Position numbers and translations under genes: made by a program
Source of the DNA: Spirochaetaceae bacterium
Lineage (GTDB): Bacteria > Spirochaetota > Spirochaetia > Treponematales > Breznakiellaceae
DNA length: 37,873 nucleotides
NCBI GenBank assembly: GCA_031275595.1
Contig: JAISOO010000119.1
Coordinates: forward strand, 1 to 37,873
Reading direction: 5' to 3'
The notes under the pieces: generated by a model
What the model saw: only the letters and a program-made list of their open reading frames with translations
Database searches by the model: none
What the model was told of the DNA's origin: nothing
Part shown: positions 23,377 to 31,866 of the stretch, in pieces
How positions within the stretch are numbered: position 1 is the first letter of the stretch
Layout of the letters: each line of letters opens with the position of its first letter

Positions 23377-25467
23377 TTAATCCTCCAGCTTTATTTCCCC
23401 TACCACCTCGACGGTTATTTCCGAAGCGATTTCCGGCACCGAAAGAACCGCCAGGGTCGGTAATTCCCGATCCAACGAAGATTTTACCAAAAACCGGGCC
23501 GCTTCAGAACAGAGGAGCACCGGCAGCCAGCCCCGCTCCTCCACCACGGCGATAGAGCGGGTCAGGGCCTTTATCCAGGACCTTTGCAGCCCCGGCTCCA
23601 GGGCGGACACTGCCCCCGAAGAAGTTTGAACCTGGCTGTCGATAATCTTTTTTTCCAGGGACTGTTCTATGGTTAATACCCGGAGTTTCCGTTCATCATC
23701 CGCGTATTGGAGGCACAATTCCCGCCCCAGGGCCTGCCGGGCCTTTTCAATGAGGAACTGGATATCCTTGGTAACAGGCCCGTAATCGGCCAGGGTTTCC
23801 AGGATGGCCACCATGTTTCGGATGGACACCCGTTCCCGGAGCAGTCCCTGGAGAACCTTCTGGATTCCCCCCAGGGAGAGGGCTTTTTGAGCCTCCTCAA
23901 CCACCGCGGGATAATCCTTTTTTAGGGTCTCAAGAATGGACTGAACATCCTGACGGCCCAGGATCTCCTGGGCATGACGTTTGATAATTTCCGTTAAGTG
24001 GGTAGCTATGATAGAAGAAGAATCCACCACCGTATACCCCGCCCGTTCCGCGTCACTCCGTTTATCCTCGTTTACCCACAGGGCGGGCAGCCCAAAGGCG
24101 GGGTCCGTTGTTTTTTCACCGGGTAATTCATCCTTTACCCCCCCGGGGTTGATACAGAGGTAATACCCCATCCGGATTTTCCCCCGGCCCACATCGGCGC
24201 CCTTGATCTTAAAGCAATACTCCGAGGGTTCCAGGCGCATATTATCGATGATCCTGATCCGGGGAATGACGAGCCCCAAATCCAGGGCCGACTCCCGGCG
24301 GATCCGCTGGATCCGCTCCAGAAGTTCCGCCCCCTTATCCCGATCCACCAGGGGGATAAGACCGTATCCCAATTCCAGGGACAGAGGATCCAGGGGCACG
24401 ACCGGAGACATTTCCCCGGTTTCGTCCTTGGTTTTTTTTGCTTCCGAATTTTTTTGACTGGCCGCCGCTTCTTCTCTGACCTTCCTCCGGCTCAGCCGGT
24501 AGGCGAGGAAGGCCAGCGCCAGGGCCAGCGGGACCAGCACATACCAGGGAAAACCCGGAAGCAGGGCAAAACCCCCAAGGACTACCGCGCCGATCCAGTA
24601 AATCCGGCTGTCCCGGGAGAACTGGGTGGAGGCGTCCTCCCCAAAGGTGCCGTCGGATACGGAACGGGTGACGATGATACCCGTGGCGGTGGAAATCAAC
24701 AGGGCAGGAAACTGGGAGAGGAGGCCGTCTCCAATGGAAAAGGCTACGTAGGTCCCTACCGCCGCGGAGATAGACTCCCCATGGAAGACCGAACCGATGA
24801 TGATCCCCCCCAGGATATTTACCGCGGTGATCAGGATCCCCACCTTAACGTTACCGGATACGAATTTGCTGGAACCGTCCATGGCCCCGTAAAAATCCAC
24901 CTCCCGCTGGAGATCGTTTTTTCGGACAATGGATTCTTCCTCGGTAACGGCCCCGGAGTTGTACTCCGCCTCAATAGCCATCTGTTTCCCCGGCATGGCG
25001 TCCAGGGCAAACCGGGCGGCAACTTCGGCTATGCGGGTTGCCCCCTTGGTGATCACCACCGCCTGTACCGCGATAATCACGATGAAGATGATAAACCCCA
25101 CCACGAGGCCCTCGGTTCCCCCTGAACCCACCACGAAGCTGGAGAAAGCCCGGATCATACGGCCGTCAAAGGCCGCCCCTTTGGTGAGGATCAGCCGGGT
25201 AGAAGAAACGTTTAAGGCCAGGCCGAAGACAGTGATCACCAGAAGCAGGGTGGGGAAAACACTAAAATCCGTGGCTTTTTTAGTGTAAAGTACGATGAGG
25301 AGAATGAGCAGGGAAAGGACCAGATTCATGGCCATAAGGGCATCCAACAGTACCGTAGGCAGGGGGATAATGAGCATTATCACCACCGCCACTACCCCGA
25401 TCGCTATGAACAGATCGGTCCTGTCCCTGAATAAGCTGCCCGCGATAATCCTTCCCGCATCCGACAT
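23377..25467 (-). CDS. flhA: FlhA, flagellar type III export gate protein
   Basis: FlhA forms a nonamer that docks export substrates and couples proton flow to secretion. The 696-residue product has eight predicted N-terminal membrane segments (to about 330) and a large cytoplasmic domain. The FHIPEP signature is present: RIAEVAARFALDAMPGKQ at 145-162. By alignment to Salmonella numbering from memory, Arg145, Arg152 and Asp156 match R147, R154 and D158, but the Salmonella D208 position is Asn206 (phrase FVSGNVKVG) and IDAD is IEAE. It follows flhB by 40 bases. Apart from these changes it looks normal in length and domain order. Confidence 0.95.
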   Translation of the reverse strand: MSDAGRIIAGSLFRDRTDLFIAIGVVAVVIMLIIPLPTVLLDALMAMNLVLSLLILLIVLYTKKATDFSVFPTLLLVITVFGLALNVSSTRLILTKGAAFDGRMIRAFSSFVVGSGGTEGLVVGFIIFIVIIAVQAVVITKGATRIAEVAARFALDAMPGKQMAIEAEYNSGAVTEEESIVRKNDLQREVDFYGAMDGSSKFVSGNVKVGILITAVNILGGIIIGSVFHGESISAAVGTYVAFSIGDGLLSQFPALLISTATGIIVTRSVSDGTFGEDASTQFSRDSRIYWIGAVVLGGFALLPGFPWYVLVPLALALAFLAYRLSRRKVREEAAASQKNSEAKKTKDETGEMSPVVPLDPLSLELGYGLIPLVDRDKGAELLERIQRIRRESALDLGLVIPRIRIIDNMRLEPSEYCFKIKGADVGRGKIRMGYYLCINPGGVKDELPGEKTTDPAFGLPALWVNEDKRSDAERAGYTVVDSSSIIATHLTEIIKRHAQEILGRQDVQSILETLKKDYPAVVEEAQKALSLGGIQKVLQGLLRERVSIRNMVAILETLADYGPVTKDIQFLIEKARQALGRELCLQYADDERKLRVLTIEQSLEKKIIDSQVQTSSGAVSALEPGLQRSWIKALTRSIAVVEERGWLPVLLCSEAARFLVKSSLDRELPTLAVLSVPEIASEITVEVVGEIKLED

Positions 25468-25507
25468 ATTCTCTAACGCTCCTCCTGCCTAAACGCCGCC
25501 GGGGTTA

Positions 25508-26707
25508 TCACGCCCCCAAATCCTCGGCCCGGCGGCGTTCCTGATTGATCCGCTGTACCCCGGCCAAAATAATGGCGATGGCTTCATAATACTGCTCCGG
25601 GATAAAATCCCCGACTTCCAATTCCGCGTACAGGGCCCGGGCCAGGGGTTTATGTTCCACCAGGGGAACGGAATTTTCTTTCGCGATCTCCCGAATCCGA
25701 AACGCCGCCTCGTCGGCGCCCTTGGCGCTGACCTGGGGGGCGGTCCCCCGTTCCGGATGGTATTCCAGGGCGACCGCATAGTGGGTCGGGTTGGTGATCA
25801 CCACGTCCGCCTTGGGTACGTTAATCAGCATGTTCCGGGTCATAATCTCCCGCATCCGCTGACGAAGACGGCTTTTAATCTGGGGGTCTCCTTCGTACAT
25901 CTTCCGCTCTTCCTTGACCTCCTCTTTAGTCATCTTGAGGGACTCCCGGTACTGCCAGCGCTGAAACATAAAATCCGGAATGGACAACACCAAAAGGAGA
26001 AGGGCCGAAACAATCAGCATCCGCGCGGCCAGGGAAGCGATAAGGCGTACCGCCTGCCAAAGCTCCGCGGTTTGCAAATTTGCCAGCCCCCGTATTTCGG
26101 AACGGATAATAAAAAAGGCCACCATTCCGATAATCAACATTTTAATAATGGATTTGGTAAAATTAAAAAGCCCTTCCATTGAAAAAAGGGTTCGCTGAAA
26201 ATACCGGCCAAACCGGGGAATTATTTTTGAAAAATTGGGAACCAGGGGTTTAAGGGTGAAAAGCGGCCCGGTCTGCACCAAATTGGCAAAAACCGCCGCC
26301 GCTACGGATACCGCCGCGATGGGCAGAGCCAGGCGCGTGAAATAGGAAAAAAAGGCCCCGGCGATGATCCCGTCTTTGGCGGGGTCCAGTTCCGTCGCCC
26401 GGGAAAAGAAAAACCGGATCATTTCCACGCAGGTCCGAAGCATCAAAGGGGCGAGGAAGAGGATGGCCAAGGCGGGGAGGAGGAGGATCAAGGCCCCGGT
26501 AAGTTCTTGGCTCTTGGCGACCCGGCCCTCTTCCCGGGCCTTGCGGATCTTGTATTCCGAAGGTTCCTCGGTACGGCCCTCATCTTCCGCGGCAAACCAT
26601 TGAAGGTCCATGGCCGCCGCCAGGGCCCGGGCGGCGGTTCCCTCAGACCGCATCCATACCCATTCCTCCGGAACGAACCCCCGGCCTTTTCTCCGGTATG
26701 CCCTCAT
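25508..26707 (-). CDS. flhB: FlhB, export substrate-specificity switch
   Basis: FlhB cleaves itself between Asn and Pro of NPTH and with FliK switches export from rod/hook to filament substrates. The 399-residue protein has NPTH at 306-309 in VVITNPTHYAVALEYH, four membrane segments between about 68 and 245, and the linker KMTKEEVKEERKMYEGDP. It overlaps the fliR stop by 4 bases (ATGA), which decided the start. This gives about 32 residues before the usual opening MDLQWFAAEDEGRTEEP, so an internal start at Met33 is possible, but that site has no Shine-Dalgarno. Confidence 0.94.
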   Translation of the reverse strand: MRAYRRKGRGFVPEEWVWMRSEGTAARALAAAMDLQWFAAEDEGRTEEPSEYKIRKAREEGRVAKSQELTGALILLLPALAILFLAPLMLRTCVEMIRFFFSRATELDPAKDGIIAGAFFSYFTRLALPIAAVSVAAAVFANLVQTGPLFTLKPLVPNFSKIIPRFGRYFQRTLFSMEGLFNFTKSIIKMLIIGMVAFFIIRSEIRGLANLQTAELWQAVRLIASLAARMLIVSALLLLVLSIPDFMFQRWQYRESLKMTKEEVKEERKMYEGDPQIKSRLRQRMREIMTRNMLINVPKADVVITNPTHYAVALEYHPERGTAPQVSAKGADEAAFRIREIAKENSVPLVEHKPLARALYAELEVGDFIPEQYYEAIAIILAGVQRINQERRRAEDLGA

Positions 26708-27516
26708 GACGTACCGCCTATGGGAGTGCCGATCCGGATGTAGAGGGTTTCGAGCGCCGTAAATCCCGATTCCACCACCCGGCTAAAGGCATCCACCATA
26801 AAGGGCATAGTAACCAGGATAAGGATAAAAGCGATGGTGATTGATATGGGGAAGCCCTCGGTAAGGATATTGATCTGGGGGGCCGCTTTAGAGATAAGCC
26901 CCGTGGAAAGGGTGGTAAGGAAAAGGGTTCCCAGGATGGGTATGGATATGACCATGGCGTCTAAAAAAAGCCGGGAAAGCCCCGCGAGGAGCATCCCCAA
27001 GACCGCCTCCCGGCCGCTGACCAGGGACATGATGCTCACCGACTGGATAGATCGCCAAAATCCCCCGAGGAACAGTTCCCCGAATCCCCCCATAGAGAGG
27101 AATACCAGCATAGCCACCAGGTTAAGGTACTGGCCCATCAGGGGATTTTCTATTTGCGAAAGGGGGTCAAAGGTTTCCGAAGCGCCGAACCCCATCTGGA
27201 GGGAAAAAAACTGACCCGCGGTGGAAAAGGCGGAAAATATGATGGTCATAAAGAAACCGATAATGATACCGATAATCCCTTCCCCGATAACCAAAAACAC
27301 AAAACTCAGGCCGAAGGGCGGTATCTCCCAGCTGCTTACCAGGGCTGAGGGAAAGGCCGCATAAGCGGCGAATCCCGCCAGGGCAATCCGGACAACCTGG
27401 GGATTTGTATCGGAAGAGAGGAGGGGGGCGGTTTCGATCATAGCCAAAGCCCTGACGGCGATTAAAAGAAAAGCCGGGGCCGCCCGTAAAATTTCATCAA
27501 TTACCGATCGTTCCAT
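26704..27516 (-). CDS. fliR: FliR, flagellar export gate membrane protein
   Basis: FliR is one subunit of the FliPQR export gate at the centre of the basal body. The 270-residue protein has six or so hydrophobic segments and family phrases such as FFMTIIFSAFSTAGQFFSLQMGFG and ISIPILGTLFLTTLSTGLISKAAPQ (in outline). It starts 13 bases after fliQ and overlaps flhB by 4 bases. FlhB wraps around the FliPQR gate, so the coupling of these two genes makes sense. Length is typical. Confidence 0.93.
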   Translation of the reverse strand: MERSVIDEILRAAPAFLLIAVRALAMIETAPLLSSDTNPQVVRIALAGFAAYAAFPSALVSSWEIPPFGLSFVFLVIGEGIIGIIIGFFMTIIFSAFSTAGQFFSLQMGFGASETFDPLSQIENPLMGQYLNLVAMLVFLSMGGFGELFLGGFWRSIQSVSIMSLVSGREAVLGMLLAGLSRLFLDAMVISIPILGTLFLTTLSTGLISKAAPQINILTEGFPISITIAFILILVTMPFMVDAFSRVVESGFTALETLYIRIGTPIGGTS

Positions 27517-27529
27517 ACTTTACCTTTTG

Positions 27530-27799
27530 CTACCGCGCCATGGACGGAATCATCCTGAAAAGTTGCACCGTATAATCCCCCAGGGATGAAAACATCCATC
27601 CCCCCAGGAATCCTAAAACCAGGAGAATAATCACCACCTTGGGGACAAAGGTCAGGGTCTGCTCCTGGATGGAAGTCGTAGCCTGGAGGATAGCCACCAC
27701 CAGCCCTACCACCAAAGCGGATAACAGGAGGGGCGCCGCCAACAGAAGCACCTCTAAAATTCCCCTCTGGAGGAGGGCGGTAATATCCCCGATACTCAT
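27530..27799 (-). CDS. fliQ: FliQ, flagellar export gate membrane protein
   Basis: The 89-residue product has two membrane hairpin segments and the FliQ signatures LLLAAPLLLSALVVGLVVAI and QATTSIQEQTLTFVPK. Four copies assemble with FliP and FliR in the export gate. It begins 8 bases after fliP and ends 13 bases before fliR. Its length is exactly that of the family. Confidence 0.95.
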   Translation of the reverse strand: MSIGDITALLQRGILEVLLLAAPLLLSALVVGLVVAILQATTSIQEQTLTFVPKVVIILLVLGFLGGWMFSSLGDYTVQLFRMIPSMAR

Positions 27800-27807
27800 T
27801 CTTTACC

Positions 27808-28635
27808 TTACACAAAGGAACGGACAATCTGGTCCGTCAAGAGTCCCCAACCGTCTACCAAAATAAAAAGAATTAATTTGAAGGGCATGGAGATCATCAC
27901 CGGGGGAAGCATGATCATCCCCATGGACATAAGGGCGCTGGCTACCACCATATCAATAACAATAAAGGGAATAAAGAGGAGGATCCCTATCTTAAAGGCC
28001 ACGGTTAACTCATTGAGGATAAAGGCAGGGATCAACACATAGGTGGGAACATCCGCCAGGGTGTTAGGCCGGTCCAAGCCCCGCATGGCCATAAAAAGCC
28101 GGATATTATCGGGATTTCCCCGCATCTGCCGGTACATGAAGAGCCGTAAGGGGCCTTCCGCCTCCCGATAGGCCTCCTCCACGGAAATGGTCCCCTCCCC
28201 CAGAGGCCGGAAGGAATTATTGTAGATCGTATCAAGGGTAGGCCACATAATAAAAATGGTCAAAAACAGGGATATCCCCAGGAGCACCTGATTGGGGGGA
28301 ACCTGCTGGAGGGAAAGGGCCCGTTTGATAAAGTCCAGCACAATGGAGATCCGGAGAAAACTGGTCATCAGGATGATGATACTCGGCGCCAGAGACAGGA
28401 TTGTGATCAAGAGGAGAAGTTGGATGGAAAAAGCCACCTCCCGGCCCGATTCAGGGTTCCTGATAGTCAAATCAATGAAGGGGATCACCGGATCCGCCGG
28501 TGGAGTGGGGATATCCATGGTCCCTTGGGTGGACATATCCGGAAAGGGTAAGGTTTGGGCCCCTGTAGGGAGGGGGGTAAGGAGGAGCAGAAAAAACAAC
28601 GCCCCCGCCGGAACAAAGAAACGGACCGTCTTCAT
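27808..28635 (-). CDS. fliP: FliP, flagellar export gate membrane protein
   Basis: FliP forms a pentameric core of the export gate. The 275-residue protein has an N-terminal signal-like segment (about 5-26), typical of FliP, and then the signatures MTSFLRISIVLDFIKRAL, PPNQVLLGISLFLTIFIM and a C-terminal half with PFIVIDMVVASALMSMGM. It overlaps fliO by 4 bases, and fliQ follows after 8 bases. All features are standard for the family. Confidence 0.95.
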   Translation of the reverse strand: MKTVRFFVPAGALFFLLLLTPLPTGAQTLPFPDMSTQGTMDIPTPPADPVIPFIDLTIRNPESGREVAFSIQLLLLITILSLAPSIIILMTSFLRISIVLDFIKRALSLQQVPPNQVLLGISLFLTIFIMWPTLDTIYNNSFRPLGEGTISVEEAYREAEGPLRLFMYRQMRGNPDNIRLFMAMRGLDRPNTLADVPTYVLIPAFILNELTVAFKIGILLFIPFIVIDMVVASALMSMGMIMLPPVMISMPFKLILFILVDGWGLLTDQIVRSFV

Positions 28636-29297
28636 AAGCCCCGCAGCCTTTCCCGCCTTTTCCGTACATTTTCCGGGGATGGGCCGGGACTGTCCCCGGT
28701 TCCTCCGCCAAAGCGGCGCAGCAGGCTTCGAAAATCCGGGAATTTTCCCGTTTCGGTTGCTTTCCGGGAATCTTCCAACAGCATGGCATCCACCGTTTCC
28801 TTATCCCCTATCTCGGCGATCAGGGAAACCTCTCCATCACTGGCTCCCACGAGCCATGCCTGTTTTGGACCTACGGAAACCACATGCAAAAAACGGTTGG
28901 AACCTAAATGGGCGGTGGCCAGTACCTTGAGATAGGGGTTTAAAGCTTCCTGGGGACGGGAAATCCGCTTTAAAAAACCCTTGAGAAGAAAAACGGCAAT
29001 ATAGATAAGCACCGCCACCAGGGCAAGGACCGCCACCATCCGCAGGATGGTAGGAAAAGCCGATACCTCCCCTTCCGGAAAAATCTCCGGGGGAGCATCA
29101 TCGAGGGATAAGGCTTCTTCCGATACCGGCGGAATAGGAATATCCCCGGTATTCCCCGAAGCTTGTTTTTCTACCTCACTGACATCCGGAACTTGCGCGG
29201 ATAATAAAGATACATCTCCGGCCCCTCCCCCAAAGATCAAGATTAGGGCGGCTATAAAAACACCTAAACGATTCAGTTTTTCCCCTCCCAAGTACAA
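28632..29297 (-). CDS. fliO: FliO (FliZ), assembly factor for the FliP ring
   Basis: FliO helps FliP assemble before the export gate forms. The 221-residue open frame has a hydrophobic start (about 11-30), an acidic periplasmic stretch, a membrane segment at about 84-108 and a basic cytoplasmic domain with NPYLKVLATAHLGSNRFLHVVSVG, the FliO core. No ATG fits. TTG 29297 has GAGGGG five bases upstream, while a CTG seven codons later follows GGAGGGG. The true start is undecided, and either gives a weakly initiated protein, which suits an assembly factor. It overlaps fliP by 4 bases and is separated from fliY by 337 bases. Confidence 0.85.
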   Translation of the reverse strand: MYLGGEKLNRLGVFIAALILIFGGGAGDVSLLSAQVPDVSEVEKQASGNTGDIPIPPVSEEALSLDDAPPEIFPEGEVSAFPTILRMVAVLALVAVLIYIAVFLLKGFLKRISRPQEALNPYLKVLATAHLGSNRFLHVVSVGPKQAWLVGASDGEVSLIAEIGDKETVDAMLLEDSRKATETGKFPDFRSLLRRFGGGTGDSPGPSPENVRKRRERLRGL

Positions 29298-29634
29298 ACT
29301 GACCCCTCGAGTCTTAAATAACTATATCGAGAACCGGTTAATTTTAAAACCGGCTTTGGAAAAAGCGGTTGGTCCCACAAATAAAATCGGTCCGCTTTTC
29401 TAAATCTAAACTTGCGTGGGCCGGTTTCAAAACCGCTTGTTTTGTCATCGACTCCCGCGGTTTCCGGAGCTGAAAGCCCTTGGCGCGAGCCTTACGAAAC
29501 TACCTTTTCTACGGCCGCTTAAAACAAGCTTTATCAAATCTTCAACAAAACGTGTTTTTTTAAATCATGGTCCTCCGGGCCCTTGGATTTTAAAGCAATA
29601 TCATACTAAGATTAACCCTCTTTTTCTTCTAATT
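29298..29634. other. 337-base gene-free spacer between fliY and fliO
   Basis: The rest of this half-operon overlaps or nearly touches, so a gap this long is exceptional. Bases 29330-29446 form a diverged repeat element (listed separately). The remainder is AT-rich with scattered partly complementary tracts. On the minus strand a 34-codon ORF starting ATGACAAAACAAGCG runs through the repeat with a poorly spaced GGGAG. I do not regard it as a gene without comparative support. No convincing sigma-70 promoter for fliO was found. Confidence 0.6.
29330..29446 (-). repeat. Diverged intergenic repeat element, copy 1
   Basis: Read on the minus strand this stretch aligns with plus-strand 32796-32912. 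Shared blocks in the same order are CGG(A)TTTTG(A/G)AACCGG, TTTAGATTTA or CTTAGATTTA, CGCT followed by a T-run, AAAGCCGGTTT, and a final AACCGGTT before TATA. The spacing between blocks varies, as expected for an old duplication. It contains the short core at 29418-29436 and a hairpin CCGGTT/AACCGG at the end. The two copies are in opposite orientation, about 3.4 kb apart, and flank fliL-fliM-fliY. Confidence 0.6.
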
Positions 29635-30750
29635 CTACCCCATTTCATTCATTCTTTCCATAGGGGAAACAATTTCCGTGACCCGAACTCCGAAGTTTTC
29701 ATCAATTACCACCACTTCGCCCTTGGCAATGAGTTTATGGTTCACCAATATATCCACCGGTTCACCGGCAAGTTTATCCAGTTCTATGATGGTTCCTTCC
29801 CCCATCCCCAGGATTTCCTTGATAAGCTTCCTCGTACGGCCCAATTCCACGGTCATCTCCATAAAGACATCCATGATAAGGCCGATATTCCCCTGTTCCT
29901 GATTGGTGGCCTGGGGTACCAAACTGGGAAACTGGACCTGCTGGACATTGGTGGGTTGCCCCATCATCCCCCCCATATTAGACATTGCTCCACCCATCGG
30001 CATACCCCCTATCATTCCCATATTCGACATATCCATACCGCCGCCAAACAAACCCGCTCCCCCTCCGTTTGGCGCCGCCGGAGCGGCGCCGGCATTCAAC
30101 GCCCTGACTATATCCCCGGAAACACTGGGACCGAAAATCTCCCAAATTTGGTGGGTTTTTCCATCCCCCAGACCAAGTTGATAGGTGGCGGTGGTAAAAT
30201 TGTCCCCCGGAAGGGCGGCCGTTGCCTTGGGTATATTGGCCGCTTCCGGCGGGGTAGATGCGATGGATTTATTTCCTGTTTTTTGGGTGAGGGCGGTAAT
30301 CTGGGTCCCCACCAGCTGGGAAATAACCTCTCCGATCACCGACATGGTCATCGCGTCCAGGGTAATATTTTCTTCTTTATTCATGAGGCTGGCGATACTT
30401 TTGGCGGTATCCTCGGACAATAAAAACATATGCTCCCCGGGAAAGCCGGAGGTAAAATCCGCTTTGACCGCCGTAACCATATCGGGAAGCTGCCGGAGAA
30501 AGTCGTCCCGGGTGGTGGATTCAATCTGGGGCCCCTTAAGGGAAACCTCTGAACCGGTCATCATGGAAAGATTGGAAGATTGGGCGTCTACGGTGGTAGT
30601 AAGAAAATTTTGCAGTATCCGGCGCTCCTCATCGGATACGGCCGGTTTGGTGGAAGCCGCGGTGCCGGAGGAGCCAAGACCGCCGCCGGAGGAATCTACC
30701 CCCGCCAACAGGGCATCTATTTCATCCTGTGAAAGAGCGCCGTCGCTCAT
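29635..30750 (-). CDS. fliY: FliY (FliN-type) flagellar switch protein
   Basis: FliY/FliN forms the lower C ring and docks export cargo. The 371-residue protein has an N-terminal CheY-binding-like DEIDALL (9-15), a CheC-like middle domain (about 35-215), a linker and a C-terminal SpoA/FliN domain (about 285-365) with LIMDVFMEMTVELGRTRK and ELDKLAGEPVDILVNHKLIAKGEVVVID. In the middle domain the CheC phosphatase ExxN appears as Glu141-x-x-Ser144, so phosphatase activity is doubtful. The linker at 220-271 is Gly/Met-rich with ten methionines in residues 239-263. It overlaps fliM by 4 bases. Confidence 0.93.
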   Translation of the reverse strand: MSDGALSQDEIDALLAGVDSSGGGLGSSGTAASTKPAVSDEERRILQNFLTTTVDAQSSNLSMMTGSEVSLKGPQIESTTRDDFLRQLPDMVTAVKADFTSGFPGEHMFLLSEDTAKSIASLMNKEENITLDAMTMSVIGEVISQLVGTQITALTQKTGNKSIASTPPEAANIPKATAALPGDNFTTATYQLGLGDGKTHQIWEIFGPSVSGDIVRALNAGAAPAAPNGGGAGLFGGGMDMSNMGMIGGMPMGGAMSNMGGMMGQPTNVQQVQFPSLVPQATNQEQGNIGLIMDVFMEMTVELGRTRKLIKEILGMGEGTIIELDKLAGEPVDILVNHKLIAKGEVVVIDENFGVRVTEIVSPMERMNEMG

Positions 30751-31778
30751 AATATTTCCTCCCCTTCAGACGCAAGCTCTTCAAATTCTTCCTGCTCAAG
30801 CTCCGCTGTTTTCTTTAAAATCTGTACGGCCATTTTTTTGCCGATGACCCCGGGCCGGCAGAGGAATTTTTTCTTGCTGCCGATATTGAGGGAAAAGGTA
30901 TCCCCCACCCGGACGTTATAGAGCCGTATCACATCCCCTACCCTAAGGGAAAGCACGTCCCGAACGGGAATCTGTATCTTTCCAATCTCCGCTACTACAT
31001 TAACATCGACGGTTGCGAGTTTTTCCTTAAGCACGTTGAGGTTTTCCGTGGTTGTCCCCCGGCGTACCGAAGAATACCAGAACTGGGCGGAAAGTTTTCC
31101 GATGATGGGCTCGATGGTTAGGTAGGGTATGCAAAAATTCATCATCCCCTCCACATCCCCCACCTTGGTCTCCAGGGTTACGAGGACTACCATTTCCGTG
31201 GGGGGCACAATCTGGGCAAATTGGGGATTCGTATCTATCTGCCCAAGCCGGGGCCGGAGGTCGATTACCGTGGCCCAGGCTTCCCGCATATTCCCCAGGA
31301 TCCTGACGATGATCCCTTCCATAACCGACTGTTCTATGTCGGTAAGCTCATGCTGGGCCTTGGTACCCTCTCCGGTTCCGCCGAAAAGGCGGTCGATAAT
31401 GGAAAAGGTCACCGCCGGATCGATTTCCAGGATGGCGTTTCCTTTTAAGGGATCCATATTGATAATCGCCAGGGTAGTTGGGGTAGGGATGGACCGGATA
31501 AACTCTTCATAGGTGAGCTGATCCACCGATGCCACATGGACATGGACCATGCTGCGGAGGTTGGCGGAAAGGCTCGTGGTGGTTAACCGGGCAAAGGTCT
31601 CGTGCATGATCGAGACCGTACGGATCTGTTCCTTGGAAAATTTATCGGGCCGCTTAAAATCGTAAATTTTGATCTTACGGGTATCCGCCGCGGGCCTAAA
31701 ATCCTCAGGCTCCGTTTCTCCGGCGTTTATCGCGGTGAGTAGCTGATCAATCTCATCCTGGGACAGAACTTCTGTCAT
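30747..31778 (-). CDS. fliM: FliM, flagellar motor switch protein
   Basis: FliM receives CheY-phosphate and sets rotation direction. The 343-residue protein has the N-terminal CheY-binding EIDQLL at 9-14, a CheC-like middle domain (about 45-235, phrases MHETFARLTTTSLSANLRS and DRLFGGTGE) and a C-terminal SpoA domain (about 250-330) with VNVVAEIGKIQIPVRDVLSLRVGDVI. AGGGAAGGG precedes the ATG. Two hairpins lie in the 88-base gap after fliL, and fliY follows with a 4-base overlap. Confidence 0.95.
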   Translation of the reverse strand: MTEVLSQDEIDQLLTAINAGETEPEDFRPAADTRKIKIYDFKRPDKFSKEQIRTVSIMHETFARLTTTSLSANLRSMVHVHVASVDQLTYEEFIRSIPTPTTLAIINMDPLKGNAILEIDPAVTFSIIDRLFGGTGEGTKAQHELTDIEQSVMEGIIVRILGNMREAWATVIDLRPRLGQIDTNPQFAQIVPPTEMVVLVTLETKVGDVEGMMNFCIPYLTIEPIIGKLSAQFWYSSVRRGTTTENLNVLKEKLATVDVNVVAEIGKIQIPVRDVLSLRVGDVIRLYNVRVGDTFSLNIGSKKKFLCRPGVIGKKMAVQILKKTAELEQEEFEELASEGEEIL

Positions 31779-31789
31779 TTCCCTTCCCT

Positions 31790-31836
31790 GGAGTTTCCAA
31801 TGAAAACTCCGAAGGCGAAAATCAAAGATTTTCGCC
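31790..31836 (-). promoter_or_regulatory. Two hairpins between fliL and fliM
   Basis: GGCGAAAATC at 31814-31823 and GATTTTCGCC at 31827-31836 form a perfect 10-bp stem with a 3-base loop. Next to it, GGAGTTT at 31790-31796 pairs with AAACTCC at 31804-31810. In the minus-strand transcript the large hairpin comes first, then the small one, then the fliM ribosome binding site. There is no T-run, so RNA protection or translational tuning is more likely than termination. Confidence 0.5.
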
Positions 31837-31866
31837 CAAACTTCTCAGATGAAAACCAAAGGGTTA

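Noticed and set aside
29416..30423. Plus-strand open frame of 335 codons starting in the fliY-fliO spacer
   Set aside because: Most of it is antisense to fliY, and the part in the spacer lacks a ribosome binding site and conserved features.
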